A stretch of 41,352 nucleotides of DNA from Acidobacteriaceae bacterium (GTDB lineage Bacteria; Acidobacteriota; Terriglobia; Terriglobales; Acidobacteriaceae), in assembly GCA_003156805.1 (NCBI GenBank), contig PMHV01000026.1, positions 1-41,352 of the forward strand, given 5' to 3'. The notes beneath the pieces are model-generated. The model made no database searches, had not been told where the DNA came from, and saw only the letters and a program-made list of their open reading frames with translations. Position numbers and translations under genes: made by a program. Position 1 is the stretch's first letter; the number at the start of each line of letters is the position of its first letter. Below are positions 25,160 through 32,938 of the stretch, piece after piece.

Positions 25160-25224
25160 AGGGGCTAAAGCCCCTTTTCCAGTTAGAACTTGTACGGCAC
25201 GACTAAAGTCTTCCCGTTCGTGCC
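25160..25224. repeat. Two REP-like palindromes with CTAAAG cores in the iscS-iscU gap
   Basis: Palindrome one is AGGGGC-TAAA-GCCCCT (25160-25175), followed by TTT on the plus strand. Palindrome two is GGCACG (25196-25201) ... CGTGCC (25219-25224), with an inner GAC-TAAA-GTC (25201-25210). Both share the CTAAAG centre. Palindrome two looks like a shorter perfect hairpin with a small insertion (inference). The gap carries a heptamer array as well. Confidence 0.75.
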
Positions 25225-25242
25225 TTTCCCGTTTCTAGCCCA

Positions 25243-25263
25243 CTCGGTACCCGGTACTCGGTA
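25243..25263. repeat. Heptamer array CTCGGTA next to the iscS stop codon
   Basis: Three head-to-tail 7-bp units (consensus CYCGGTA) end one base before the complement of the iscS stop codon (25265-25267). On the coding strand the unit reads TACCGAG and begins just after the TAA. The same gap holds the two CTAAAG palindromes. Confidence 0.8.
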
Positions 25264-25264
25264 C

Positions 25265-26542
25265 TTATTCTCCCGCCCACTTCACGTCCTTCAGATTGAT
25301 GCCTTCCTTTGCCATCTCGTAGAGCGGCGAAAGCTCGCGCAGACGCTCGACGGTTTCGATCACGCGATCGGCCACGTAATCCACTTCGGCCTCGGTGTTG
25401 AAGCGGCCGATGCCAAAACGAATCGAGCTGTGCGCCAGGTCGTCGCCCGTACCCAGAGCCTTCAGTACATAAGACGGCTCCAGCGTCGCGGAGGTGCATG
25501 CCGAACCGCTGGAAACCGCGATATCGTTAATGCCCATCAGCAACGACTCGCCTTCCACATACGCAAAGCTGATGTTCAGGTTGCCGGGCAGGCGATGCTC
25601 CATGGAGCCATTGACGTAAACCTCATCCAACCGCCCCATGATCCGGTCTCGCAGGCGATCACGCAGCCCCGACAACCGGCGGGATTCCTTCGCCATTTCT
25701 TCCTGAGCAATCGCGCACGCCTTGCCCAGACCGACGATGCCGGCAACGTTCAGAGTGCCCGAGCGCATGCCGCGCTCGTGGCCGCCGCCATCGATAATGG
25801 CCGAAATCTGCACCCGCGGATTCTTGCGCCGCACATATAGTGCACCCACACCCTTGGGTCCGTACATTTTGTGCGCCGAGATCGACATCACGTCGATATT
25901 GTCCTTGTTCACGTCGACCGGAACTTTCCCGATCAACTGCGTGGCATCGGTGTGGAAGATGACGCCGCGCTCACGGCACAGCTTGCCAATTGCTGCAATG
26001 GGCTGCAGCACTCCAATCTCGTTGTTCGCCGCCATGATGGTGACCAGAATCGTCTTATCGTCCATGGCGCGCTTGAGGTCTTCCAGATCGATCAACCCGT
26101 CTTTCTGCACCGGAAGATAGGTCACGCGATAGCCGTGTTTTTCGAGCCGCTTGCAGGTATCGAGCACAGCCTTGTGCTCGGTGACCGCGGTGATGATGTG
26201 GTTGCCCTTCTCGCGGTACATCTCCGCGACGCCCTTAATGGCAAGGTTGTCGCTTTCGGTGGCTCCCGAAGTAAAAATTATTTCTTTCGTCGTCGCCCCG
26301 ATCAGCTTGGCGATGCGCTCGCGCGCAGTCTCCACGCCTTCTTCGCCGGCCCAGCCGAAAGAGTGGTTGCGGCTGGCAGAGTTGCCGAACTTTTCCATAA
26401 AGTAGGGCAGCATCTCTTCCAGCACCCGCGGATCCACGGGCGTGGTGGCATGGTTATCCATGTAGATGGGCAGCTTCACTCCCGTGGGAGCGTCGTGCTG
26501 CGTCCTGGTTAAGTCCTGGGGAATCTTCACATCCGTGCTCAT
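25265..26542 (-). CDS. iscS: IscS cysteine desulfurase
   Basis: The 425-residue PLP enzyme takes sulfur from cysteine as a persulfide and hands it to IscU. The start ATG 26542 has AGGAG 7 bp upstream, giving a 22-residue extension before the usual [22 protein letters not shown]-site features are [36 protein letters not shown] and the lysine in [12 protein letters not shown] (about residue 227). The catalytic Cys sits in [21 protein letters not shown] (about residue 349), followed by the long loop typical of group I desulfurases. It is second in the operon after iscR. A GTG at 26479 is a less likely alternative start. Confidence 0.96.
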   Translation of the reverse strand: MSTDVKIPQDLTRTQHDAPTGVKLPIYMDNHATTPVDPRVLEEMLPYFMEKFGNSASRNHSFGWAGEEGVETARERIAKLIGATTKEIIFTSGATESDNLAIKGVAEMYREKGNHIITAVTEHKAVLDTCKRLEKHGYRVTYLPVQKDGLIDLEDLKRAMDDKTILVTIMAANNEIGVLQPIAAIGKLCRERGVIFHTDATQLIGKVPVDVNKDNIDVMSISAHKMYGPKGVGALYVRRKNPRVQISAIIDGGGHERGMRSGTLNVAGIVGLGKACAIAQEEMAKESRRLSGLRDRLRDRIMGRLDEVYVNGSMEHRLPGNLNISFAYVEGESLLMGINDIAVSSGSACTSATLEPSYVLKALGTGDDLAHSSIRFGIGRFNTEAEVDYVADRVIETVERLRELSPLYEMAKEGINLKDVKWAGE

Positions 26543-26563
26543 GATCGCTCTCCTACCTGTCTT

Positions 26564-26593
26564 GTTCGCCTAAACTCAGTTCGCCTAAACTCA
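26564..26593. repeat. Tandem 15-bp direct repeat in the iscR-iscS gap
   Basis: Two perfect head-to-tail copies of GTTCGCCTAAACTCA (26564-26578, 26579-26593) lie 22 bp upstream of the iscS start. Shorter AAACTCA-like pieces recur nearby at 26613-26620 and 26628-26635, up to the iscR stop codon. The period is 15 bp, about twice the octamer/heptamer period of other isc gaps. Confidence 0.8.
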
Positions 26594-26632
26594 GTGGCTC
26601 ATTCCAAAATCACAAACTCAAACCGGCTGCAC

Positions 26633-27100
26633 TCAAATTACCGGTTCGTGGATAGTGACGAGCTCCGCCGGTTTGGAACCGTCGGAGGAATCTTCCGGCT
26701 CTTCTCTCATGTGTGCAATTTTGATGCGTTTCAACACGTCCTCGATGCTCTGGTTAACCTTGCGCAGCGGCTCGCGGATGGTGCAACGATCGCTCTGGTC
26801 GCACTCGCCCCGAACAGTGACGCACGAAGTGATGAACAACGGCCCGTCGATGGCTTGGATCACCTCAAAAGCCGAGATCGTGTGCGCAGCCCGTGCCAAG
26901 GTGTACCCGCCCTTGGTGCCGTGCTGCGAGTGCAACAACCCAACCCTCACCAAACGCTGCAGAATCTTGGCCAGCGCCTCCGGCGGAATACCGTAGGAGT
27001 CCGCTACGTCCTTGGCGCTGCGCGAACCAACGTGCGCATGCTCCGCCAAGTCCTTCATGGCCATGAGGGCGTAATCAGCTTTCTTGGTCAGCTTCAGCAT
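26633..27100 (-). CDS. iscR: IscR, Rrf2-family iron-sulfur sensing repressor
   Basis: The 155-residue regulator has an Rrf2 winged helix (LKLTKKADYALMAMKDLAEH ... ILQRLVRVGLLHSQHGTKGGYTLAR) and the three cysteines that hold a [2Fe-2S] cluster in IscR: Cys93, Cys100 and Cys106. It is first in the isc operon and is expected to repress it when its cluster is full. The spacing (x6 then x5) is close to E. coli IscR. A matching palindrome lies in the promoter 70 bp upstream. The C-terminal tail is acidic. Other Rrf2 members such as CymR are less likely because of the cysteines and the location. Confidence 0.93.
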   Translation of the reverse strand: MLKLTKKADYALMAMKDLAEHAHVGSRSAKDVADSYGIPPEALAKILQRLVRVGLLHSQHGTKGGYTLARAAHTISAFEVIQAIDGPLFITSCVTVRGECDQSDRCTIREPLRKVNQSIEDVLKRIKIAHMREEPEDSSDGSKPAELVTIHEPVI

Positions 27101-27160
27101 CGGCTCTGAATCAACACGCTTGGAATCAACAGTCTGCGTAAACCAGACCGAATTCGTCGC

Positions 27161-27187
27161 ATATAAATCCGACTGTTTCGGTCGTAA
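27161..27187 (-). promoter_or_regulatory. Candidate isc promoter with IscR type 1-like operator
   Basis: On the minus strand a -10-like TTATAT (27161-27166) follows a weak -35-like TTACGA (27182-27187) with 15-bp spacing. Between and across them lies the near-palindrome CCGACTGTTTCGGTCGT (plus strand, 27169-27185). It resembles the YYGACT-N5-AGTCRR layout of type 1 IscR sites with one or two mismatches. It lies about 70 bp upstream of the iscR ATG, placed as in the E. coli autoregulated iscR promoter. The consensus comparison is from memory. Confidence 0.55.
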
Positions 27188-27397
27188 TTCATTTTACCCC
27201 GAACGCACAGATGGACGCAACCCGTATCAGGGAATGGCCGCTAATCCACGCTCAGTGGTAAATAGCGGCAATTGAACGGCTTCCGGCTGCCTGGCAGCGG
27301 CGCCAAGCGGAAGGGCTTGACCGGCAAGTCTCGCAGATTGCCTGGACGGGTCCCGCGGGAATCGGAGTGAATTCACTGAAGTATAACTTCGAGGCAC
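27188..27397. other. Intergenic region between isc promoter and zinc-knuckle microprotein
   Basis: Most of the 390-bp gap between the divergent iscR and the small plus-strand gene. I see no protein-like frame. GC-rich inverted pieces are present around 27278-27320 (CGGCTTCCGGCTGCC ... GGCAGCGG-like), but no tRNA or known RNA is recognisable. Confidence 0.4.
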
Positions 27398-27425
27398 TTG
27401 ACAAGCTATGGGACCGGGCTACAAT
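27398..27425 (+). promoter_or_regulatory. Strong-looking sigma-70 promoter
   Basis: Perfect -35 TTGACA (27398-27403) and -10 TACAAT (27420-27425) are separated by 16 bp. Transcription would start near 27432, about 60 bp upstream of the ATG of the small zinc-knuckle protein. It is the best consensus match on the plus strand of the window. Confidence 0.65.
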
Positions 27426-27490
27426 ACCGCCAATTCCGGTGAATTCTCAACTGCCCCCGACCGTAGTTGAGAGTACTTTACCCGGATTGT

Positions 27491-27682
27491 ATGACTTCAA
27501 ATCATCCGTCCCAACCCCCTGCTGGAAGCAATAGGCAAGCCTGTAAGCACCCGCGCGTTCAAATCGTGAGCCGCGACGAAGACGCCGAATACGTGGAGTG
27601 CCTGGAATGTGGTGACATCTTCGACTTCAGCGAGTTCAAGGACATGAACATCGAGGAAAGCGCGCAAAGCAGCGAATCCTGA
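27491..27682 (+). CDS. Small zinc-knuckle protein, unknown function
   Basis: I choose ATG 27491 (63 residues) over the in-frame TTG 27467. The sequence has Cys18 and His20 (ACKHPRVQIVSRDEDAEYV) and a Cys37-x2-Cys40 pair (VECLECGDIFDF), together a plausible zinc-binding knuckle. An acidic tail follows. The first 15 residues are Ser/Pro-rich and probably unstructured. A promoter with near-perfect consensus lies about 65 bp upstream, which supports a real gene. I do not recognise its function; it may be a protein-binding zinc ribbon. It precedes a single-domain receiver but with its own spacing of 127 bp. Confidence 0.65.
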   Translation: MTSNHPSQPPAGSNRQACKHPRVQIVSRDEDAEYVECLECGDIFDFSEFKDMNIEESAQSSES

Positions 27683-27809
27683 CGAGACGCTCGCCCGAAC
27701 CTGGCATATTCACTAAAGTAACCACAGAGCCCAGTCCCGTCTTGTTCCTCGTTCGACAGTCCTGCTAGTCTGCTGAGCGGGGCTGTGCATTTCTGCACTT
27801 TTTCAACTC

Positions 27810-28196
27810 ATGCCTGGTGTAGCGCTGGTGGTCGACGATTCGATGCTGATCCGTTATACCGTCTCCCGCTTTCTCGAGGAGCGTGGATTTGCGGTGGAAT
27901 CTGCGTCCAATGGTTTGGAAGCCCTGCAGGTTCTTGATCGCGCGAAGCCGGACCTCATCGTTACCGACATGCAGATGCCGAAGATGTCGGGCAGCGAACT
28001 CATCACCGCCCTGAAGGGTAAACCGGAGACCGCGAAGATTCCCATTATCATCGTGGCCGGGCGTGCCAGCGGCTTCGACGAAAAAGAAAAGCGCGCCGAC
28101 TTCGCCATCTACAAAGATATTGACATCGAAGGGCAATTGGAAAAGGCGCTCGAAGCTGTTCACTGTAAGGCCAGCAAGAAGAGTGCGGGGAAGTAG
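27810..28196 (+). CDS. Single-domain response regulator receiver, atypical
   Basis: The 128-residue CheY-like protein has the acidic pair Asp9-Asp10 and phospho-acceptor Asp53 (IVTDMQMPKMSG). The switch Thr/Ser at the end of beta-4 is replaced by Ala (PIIIVAGRASG). The conserved Lys is present but followed by Asp instead of Pro (FAIYKDIDIEG). No output domain follows; the C-terminus is Lys-rich. No kinase is adjacent. The substitutions suggest altered phosphorylation switching, or a scaffold role. The ribosome site is weak. It converges with tsaD, with 88 bp between the stops. Confidence 0.9.
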   Translation: MPGVALVVDDSMLIRYTVSRFLEERGFAVESASNGLEALQVLDRAKPDLIVTDMQMPKMSGSELITALKGKPETAKIPIIIVAGRASGFDEKEKRADFAIYKDIDIEGQLEKALEAVHCKASKKSAGK

Positions 28197-28284
28197 CCGG
28201 TCTGCTTCGCCGCGGAATCAGCCAGCCTCGCCCTCCTTCGAACGGTATAACGGAACGCCCTCGAGTCGAGATTTCCGGAGCCCT

Positions 28285-29469
28285 TCAGCGAAGAGCCAGG
28301 CCGGCCTCCGCCGAAAAATCCATCGCCGCAAAATCCTTGGCCAGGAATTTCGGATACGCAGCTGCGGCAATCATGGCCGCGTTGTCGGTTGACAGGGGCC
28401 GCGACGGAAAGTACGCGGGCAGGCCCTCCAGCGCGGCTTCACGCCCAAATGTCTGGCGGAGTTCATCGTTGGCGGCGACTCCTCCGGTAACGAAAATCGT
28501 CGCCACATCGTAAGCGCGTGCTGCGGCCAGCGTTTTCTCAACTAGATCCGCCACTATCGCACGCTGAAACGAAGCCGACAGGTCGAGAGTTGGCTTGTCG
28601 CACTGCGCGAGATAGTCCTCGACTTTGAGCTTCGCCCGGCTTGCCAAAGCCTTGCGGCGTATCTCGATTCCCGGCTGCATGTTGTGAGTTTCGACGTAGC
28701 GCAGCACCGCGGTCTTGATGCCGCTGTAGGAGAAGTCAAAGCGCGGATGATGGTCGGCTGAACCACTTTCCTGGCCTCTGCGCTCGCCTCTGTCATGGTT
28801 GCGGCCCTTGCGCGGCCGGTCCCGATGCTTGATCTGCGCGGGAGAAAACTTCACCGCCTTAGGATCGCCATACGGAGCCAGGCGGTCGATCACCGGCCCA
28901 CCGGGATATCCCAGGCCGAGCAGCCTGGCAACCTTATCAAAAGCTTCGCCGGCAGCGTCGTCGCGAGTGCGGCCAATGTTTTCATACGTCCAGCCTCGAG
29001 CCTTCGGCTCGGCGAGGTAGAGATGGGTGTGTCCGCCCGAGACCACCAGGGCCAGCGCCGGCAGAGCGACTTCATGATTGCCCTTTTGCCGCTCCTCGAG
29101 CAGAACCGCGTGAATGTGGCCCTCCAGGTGATTCACGGCAATCAACGGCTTGTCGGCGGCAAAAGCTAGCGCCTTGGCGTAGCTGATACCCACCAGCAGC
29201 GCTCCCGCCAGACCGGGCCCCTGTGTGACCGCGATGGCATCCACAGAAGCGTACGTGTGTTTTGCTTCGTTCAGCGCCTGGCGCACCACGGGAACAATCG
29301 CCCGCAGATGCTCCCGCGAGGCCAATTCCGGCACCACACCGCCATAAGGTTGATGCGTAGCGATCTGCGAAGCCACAACATTCGAGATTACCTGCTCGCC
29401 CGAGCGCACCACGGCCGCTGCGGTCTCGTCGCAGGAGCTTTCGATGCCGAGAATGTAGACACCGGGCAT
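28285..29469 (-). CDS. tsaD: tRNA N6-adenosine threonylcarbamoyltransferase TsaD
   Basis: The 394-residue protein is the Kae1/YgjD/TsaD ASKHA-fold enzyme that attaches threonylcarbamoyl to A37 of ANN-decoding tRNAs. The start has the family pattern ILGIESSCDETAAAVV. The metal-binding HLEGHIHAVLLE (HxxxH) and VVSGGHTHLYL follow, then GEAFDKVARLLGLGYPGGPVIDRLA and VTGGVAANDELR. It is about 50 residues longer than E. coli TsaD (337). A basic insert at about residues 222-255 (HRDRPRKGRNHDRGERRGQE) lies just before DFSYSGIKTAV. It is divergent from the CCA-adding enzyme, with only 30 bp between their starts, so they share a short promoter region. Confidence 0.95.
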   Translation of the reverse strand: MPGVYILGIESSCDETAAAVVRSGEQVISNVVASQIATHQPYGGVVPELASREHLRAIVPVVRQALNEAKHTYASVDAIAVTQGPGLAGALLVGISYAKALAFAADKPLIAVNHLEGHIHAVLLEERQKGNHEVALPALALVVSGGHTHLYLAEPKARGWTYENIGRTRDDAAGEAFDKVARLLGLGYPGGPVIDRLAPYGDPKAVKFSPAQIKHRDRPRKGRNHDRGERRGQESGSADHHPRFDFSYSGIKTAVLRYVETHNMQPGIEIRRKALASRAKLKVEDYLAQCDKPTLDLSASFQRAIVADLVEKTLAAARAYDVATIFVTGGVAANDELRQTFGREAALEGLPAYFPSRPLSTDNAAMIAAAAYPKFLAKDFAAMDFSAEAGLALR

Positions 29470-29499
29470 AGTTCTATATTATCTGGTTGAGGGAAATTC

Positions 29500-30897
29500 G
29501 TGGCCGCCGCTTCCATCACGGATTTTGCGATCTCTATTATTCAGACTCTGCGCCAGCAAGGCTTTCAGGCTTATCTGGTGGGCGGATGCGTGCGCGATCT
29601 TCTGTTGGAGCGCCAACCGGCAGATTACGACGTTGCCACGAACGCAACGCCCGATCAGGTGATGGAGATCTTCCCCGAAACCTACGCAGTGGGCGCGCAG
29701 TTCGGAGTTGTGCTTGTGCCCGTGCCGGAACAGCAACATCCCTGCAGCGATGATAAGGTCTCACCGAAGGGCCACGCCGTCGAGGTCGCGACCTTCCGCA
29801 GCGACATCGGCTACTCCGATGGCCGCCATCCCGACGAAGTACGCTTCAGCCGGAACCCGCGCCAAGACGTGGAGCGCCGTGACTTCACCATCAATGGCCT
29901 CTTGCTCGATCCGTTCGCCGAAGACGGCAGACTGCGCGACTGCATTACCGACGGGATTCTCGATTTCGTAGGCGGCAGAGCCGATCTCAAGGCCGGCGTC
30001 ATTCGCACCATCGGCGATCCCGAGCGCCGTTTCGCGGAAGACAAACTGCGCATGTTGCGCGCGGTGCGCTTCGCCGCACGTTTTGAATACGTCATCGAGC
30101 CGGCGACGTTCGCCGCGATCCAGAAGTTGGCGCATGAAATTCACCTGGTCTCCTGCGAACGCGTATGTGAGGAACTGACCAAGATGCTCACCGAAGGCCG
30201 TGCCCGGCGCGCGTTTCTATTGCTCCATGAAAGCGGTCTGCTCAAAGAAGTGATGCCGGAAATTTCCGCGATGAAGGGCGTAGGGCAGCCGCCGGAGTTT
30301 CATCCCGAGGGCGACGTGTTCGTACATACGCTGCTGTTGCTGGAAAACCTGCCGCATCCTTGCCCGATGACATTGGCCTGGGGCGCGCTGCTGCACGATG
30401 TCGGAAAGCCGGCAACATTCCGCCGGGCGCCCGACCGCATACGCTTCGATGGTCACGTGAAAGTGGGCGTGAAAATGGCGGAAGAAATCTGCCGGAGGCT
30501 GCGCTTTTCAAACGACGACGCTGCCCAGATACTTGCGCTGGTGGAGAACCATATGCGTTTCGGCCAGGCCACCCGCATGAGCGAATCGACTTTGAAGAAG
30601 TTCTTGCGCATGCCGCGCTTCGACGAGCACATGGCATTGCATCGCGCCGACTGCCTGGCCAGCTTTGGCGGCTTGGCTTCCCATGAATTCGTCAAAGAGA
30701 AGCTGGCGGCGATTCCGCCAGAGACCATGCGCCCGGCGCCACTCGTCACCGGCGACGATCTTATTGCCGCAGGCTATGCGCCGGGGCCGAAGTTTCGTGA
30801 AATCCTGAACGCCGTGGAAGATGAGCAGCTTGAAGAACGGTTGCCGACCCGACAGGCAGCTCTGCAGTTTGTGTCTGAGAAATTTCCCTTGCCGTAA
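29500..30897 (+). CDS. cca: CCA-adding enzyme / poly(A) polymerase-family tRNA nucleotidyltransferase
   Basis: The 465-residue enzyme starts at GTG 29500 with GAGGGA 6 bp upstream. The N-terminal class II nucleotidyltransferase head has GGCVRDLLLERQPADYDVAT with the catalytic acidic residues. RRDFTINGLLLDPF and RFAEDKLRMLRAVRFAARF complete the head and neck. A central HD phosphohydrolase-type motif (LLHDVGKPATFRR) and VENHMRF follow. The family adds CCA to tRNA 3' ends, or poly(A) in some branches; bacteria with an HD domain often have the full CCA or A-adding type. A 12-residue insert (QQHPCSDDKVSP) splits the usual FGVVLV ... VEVATFR stretch. Confidence 0.92.
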   Translation: MAAASITDFAISIIQTLRQQGFQAYLVGGCVRDLLLERQPADYDVATNATPDQVMEIFPETYAVGAQFGVVLVPVPEQQHPCSDDKVSPKGHAVEVATFRSDIGYSDGRHPDEVRFSRNPRQDVERRDFTINGLLLDPFAEDGRLRDCITDGILDFVGGRADLKAGVIRTIGDPERRFAEDKLRMLRAVRFAARFEYVIEPATFAAIQKLAHEIHLVSCERVCEELTKMLTEGRARRAFLLLHESGLLKEVMPEISAMKGVGQPPEFHPEGDVFVHTLLLLENLPHPCPMTLAWGALLHDVGKPATFRRAPDRIRFDGHVKVGVKMAEEICRRLRFSNDDAAQILALVENHMRFGQATRMSESTLKKFLRMPRFDEHMALHRADCLASFGGLASHEFVKEKLAAIPPETMRPAPLVTGDDLIAAGYAPGPKFREILNAVEDEQLEERLPTRQAALQFVSEKFPLP

Positions 30898-31080
30898 GGT
30901 ACGGCATCGGTCTCTGACTGCGATGTTAGAATCGGACTCGCGGCTGATTCCCCGTGAATATGCGGCAAAGCAGCTGGGGGATGTTGAGTGCCTGGCGTTG
31001 TTCGCGAAGCAATATTCGTTCAGCAAGAGGACGGATTGGGCAAGAACTTCCCGTAAGACGAGAACCAGGAACAGAGAGCC

Positions 31081-31419
31081 ATGAAAGTCACCGAGAAAGA
31101 TGTTACTTACGTAGCCGAGTTGGCCAACCTCGAACTTACTCCGGAAGAGCGCACCGGCATGGTGCGAGATCTGAACTCGATTCTCGGCTACATGGACCGG
31201 CTCAACGAGATCGACACTTCGAAAATCGAGCCGATGGCGCAGGTTTTAGATCGTTACGGCGTTGACGAATCCAAGCAGGGCAGCGAGCGGTTTGCATACG
31301 CCAGCCGCGAGGATGTTCCCGAAGGATTGCGCAAGTCGTTGACCCAGAAAGAAGCGCTCGACAACGCGCCCGACTCCGATGGAACGTTCTTTCTCGTTCC
31401 CAAGGTGATTGAAAGATAA
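31081..31419 (+). CDS. gatC: Aspartyl/glutamyl-tRNA amidotransferase subunit C
   Basis: The 112-residue protein starts with [44 protein letters not shown], which is the GatC signature. It continues with a C-terminal [36 protein letters not shown]. GatC stabilises GatA-GatB in the GatCAB complex, which makes Gln-tRNA(Gln) or Asn-tRNA(Asn) by transamidation. It precedes gatA, separated by an 85-bp gap that contains a heptamer array. GatB is not in the window. Confidence 0.96.
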   Translation: MKVTEKDVTYVAELANLELTPEERTGMVRDLNSILGYMDRLNEIDTSKIEPMAQVLDRYGVDESKQGSERFAYASREDVPEGLRKSLTQKEALDNAPDSDGTFFLVPKVIER

Positions 31420-31425
31420 TGCAAG

Positions 31426-31499
31426 AGTCAGAAGTCATAATGCAGAAGTTGAGATCGGAACGAGGCTCACTTTTCAATTCTCGCTTCTGACATCTGCCT
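31426..31499. repeat. Heptamer array (AGTCAGA-like) in the gatC-gatA gap
   Basis: Four contiguous 7-bp units (31426-31453, consensus AGTCAGA with drift) start 6 bp after the gatC stop. A reverse-orientation piece lies at 31484-31499. The 8-bp inverted pair GTCAGAAG (31427-31434) and CTTCTGAC (31485-31492) could close a hairpin between the two cistrons. The architecture matches the fdx-iscX gap although the unit differs. Confidence 0.65.
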
Positions 31500-31504
31500 T
31501 ACCC

Positions 31505-32938
31505 ATGCACTCGACCTCCCTCACCATTGACGCTGCCCGCTTCGCCGTACAGGAGCGTAAAACCACGGCGCTGGCGCTGCTGGAAGCCCACTACGAGCGC
31601 ATACAAAAAGAAGACGGACAGATTGGCGCATTCCTCACGCTTTGCAAAGATCGCGCACTCGAGCAGGCCGACCGCATCGACCGCATGGCCGCCGAAGGCA
31701 AGCCGCTGCCTCCGCTGGGCGGCGTTCCCGTGGGCATTAAAGATGTGATGGTGACTCGCGGCGTGCGCACCACCGCGGGATCGAAAATCCTCGACAGATA
31801 TATTCCGCCCTACGATTGCACAGCGGTTGCGCGCATGGAAGCCGCTGGCGCAGTCGTGCTCGGCAAAATGAACTGCGACGAGTTCGCCATGGGCTCGTCG
31901 AACGAGAACTCGGCGTTCCACCCCGTGCGCAATCCGCGCGACTTGAACCGCGTGCCAGGAGGCTCTTCCGGAGGGTCGGCGGCAGCGGTCGCGGCCGATA
32001 TGGCTGTGGTTACGCTCGGTTCGGACACTGGCGGATCGATTCGTCAACCCGCCTCGTTCTGCGGCGTCGTAGGGTTGATGCCGACTTATGGCCGTGTCTC
32101 CCGTTACGGATTGATCGCGTTCGCGTCCTCGCTCGATCACATCGGGCCGTTGACTAAAACGGTGAAAGATGCGGCCATCGTTCTCCGTACGATTGCAGGG
32201 CGCGATCCGATGGATTCAACCTCGGCCGATGTTCCCGTACCCGATTACGTCGGCGAGCTCGACAAACCTGTGCGCGGATTGAAGTTGGGCGTGGCCAGGG
32301 AATATTTCGGCGAAGGGCTCGACGATGAAGTTCGCCACGCGGTTGAATCTGCCATCGACAAATTCAAGAGTCTGGGCTGCGAAATCGTTCCGGTCTCGCT
32401 GCCCCACACGCCGTATGCGATTCCCACGTACTACTTGATCGCAACCGCGGAAGCTTCGTCGAACCTCGCCCGCTACGACGGCGTGCGCTACAGCTATCGC
32501 GCTCCCGGAGTGAAGACGCTCTCCGAAATGTACCGCCGCAGCCGCGATGAGGGCTTCGGCGCGGAAGTGAAACGGCGCATCATGCTCGGCACTTACGCGC
32601 TGAGCGCTGGCTATTACGACGCGTACTATCTGAAGGCGCAGAAAGTGCGCACGCTGCTGACCCGCGATTTCGACGAGGCATTCTGCAAGGTGGATGCCAT
32701 CGTTACGCCGACCAGTCCAACGGCGGCGTTCCGGCTCGGCGAGAAATCAAACGATCCGCTGGCCATGTATCTAGCAGATATTTATACCGTGACGGCGGAC
32801 CTGGCAGGGATTCCGGGCATTTCGATTCCCTGCGGCCAAACGAAAGAGAAGCTGCCAATCGGGCTGCAGGTTCTTGGGAAACACTTCGATGAGTCGACCA
32901 TACTACGGGTCGCGCATGCATACGAGCAGGCCGCTTAG
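31505..32938 (+). CDS. gatA: Glutamyl-tRNA(Gln) amidotransferase subunit A
   Basis: I start at ATG 31505 (477 residues), after the repeat-filled gap; the open frame extends upstream to 31409, but that part overlaps gatC and the repeats. This is an amidase-signature enzyme. The catalytic Ser-Ser-Lys triad is in [10 protein letters not shown] (Lys) and in the [13 protein letters not shown] / [18 protein letters not shown] stretch (Ser, Ser). It releases ammonia from glutamine for GatB. Length agrees with the family (about 485). Its stop overlaps that of the FmdE-like gene on the other strand by 4 bp. Confidence 0.96.
   Translation: MHSTSLTIDAARFAVQERKTTALALLEAHYERIQKEDGQIGAFLTLCKDRALEQADRIDRMAAEGKPLPPLGGVPVGIKDVMVTRGVRTTAGSKILDRYIPPYDCTAVARMEAAGAVVLGKMNCDEFAMGSSNENSAFHPVRNPRDLNRVPGGSSGGSAAAVAADMAVVTLGSDTGGSIRQPASFCGVVGLMPTYGRVSRYGLIAFASSLDHIGPLTKTVKDAAIVLRTIAGRDPMDSTSADVPVPDYVGELDKPVRGLKLGVAREYFGEGLDDEVRHAVESAIDKFKSLGCEIVPVSLPHTPYAIPTYYLIATAEASSNLARYDGVRYSYRAPGVKTLSEMYRRSRDEGFGAEVKRRIMLGTYALSAGYYDAYYLKAQKVRTLLTRDFDEAFCKVDAIVTPTSPTAAFRLGEKSNDPLAMYLADIYTVTADLAGIPGISIPCGQTKEKLPIGLQVLGKHFDESTILRVAHAYEQAA

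Noticed and set aside
30821-31084. Short plus-strand frame between cca and gatC
   Set aside because: It overlaps the end of cca in another frame and its translation shows no protein-like pattern; I treat 30898-31080 as non-coding.
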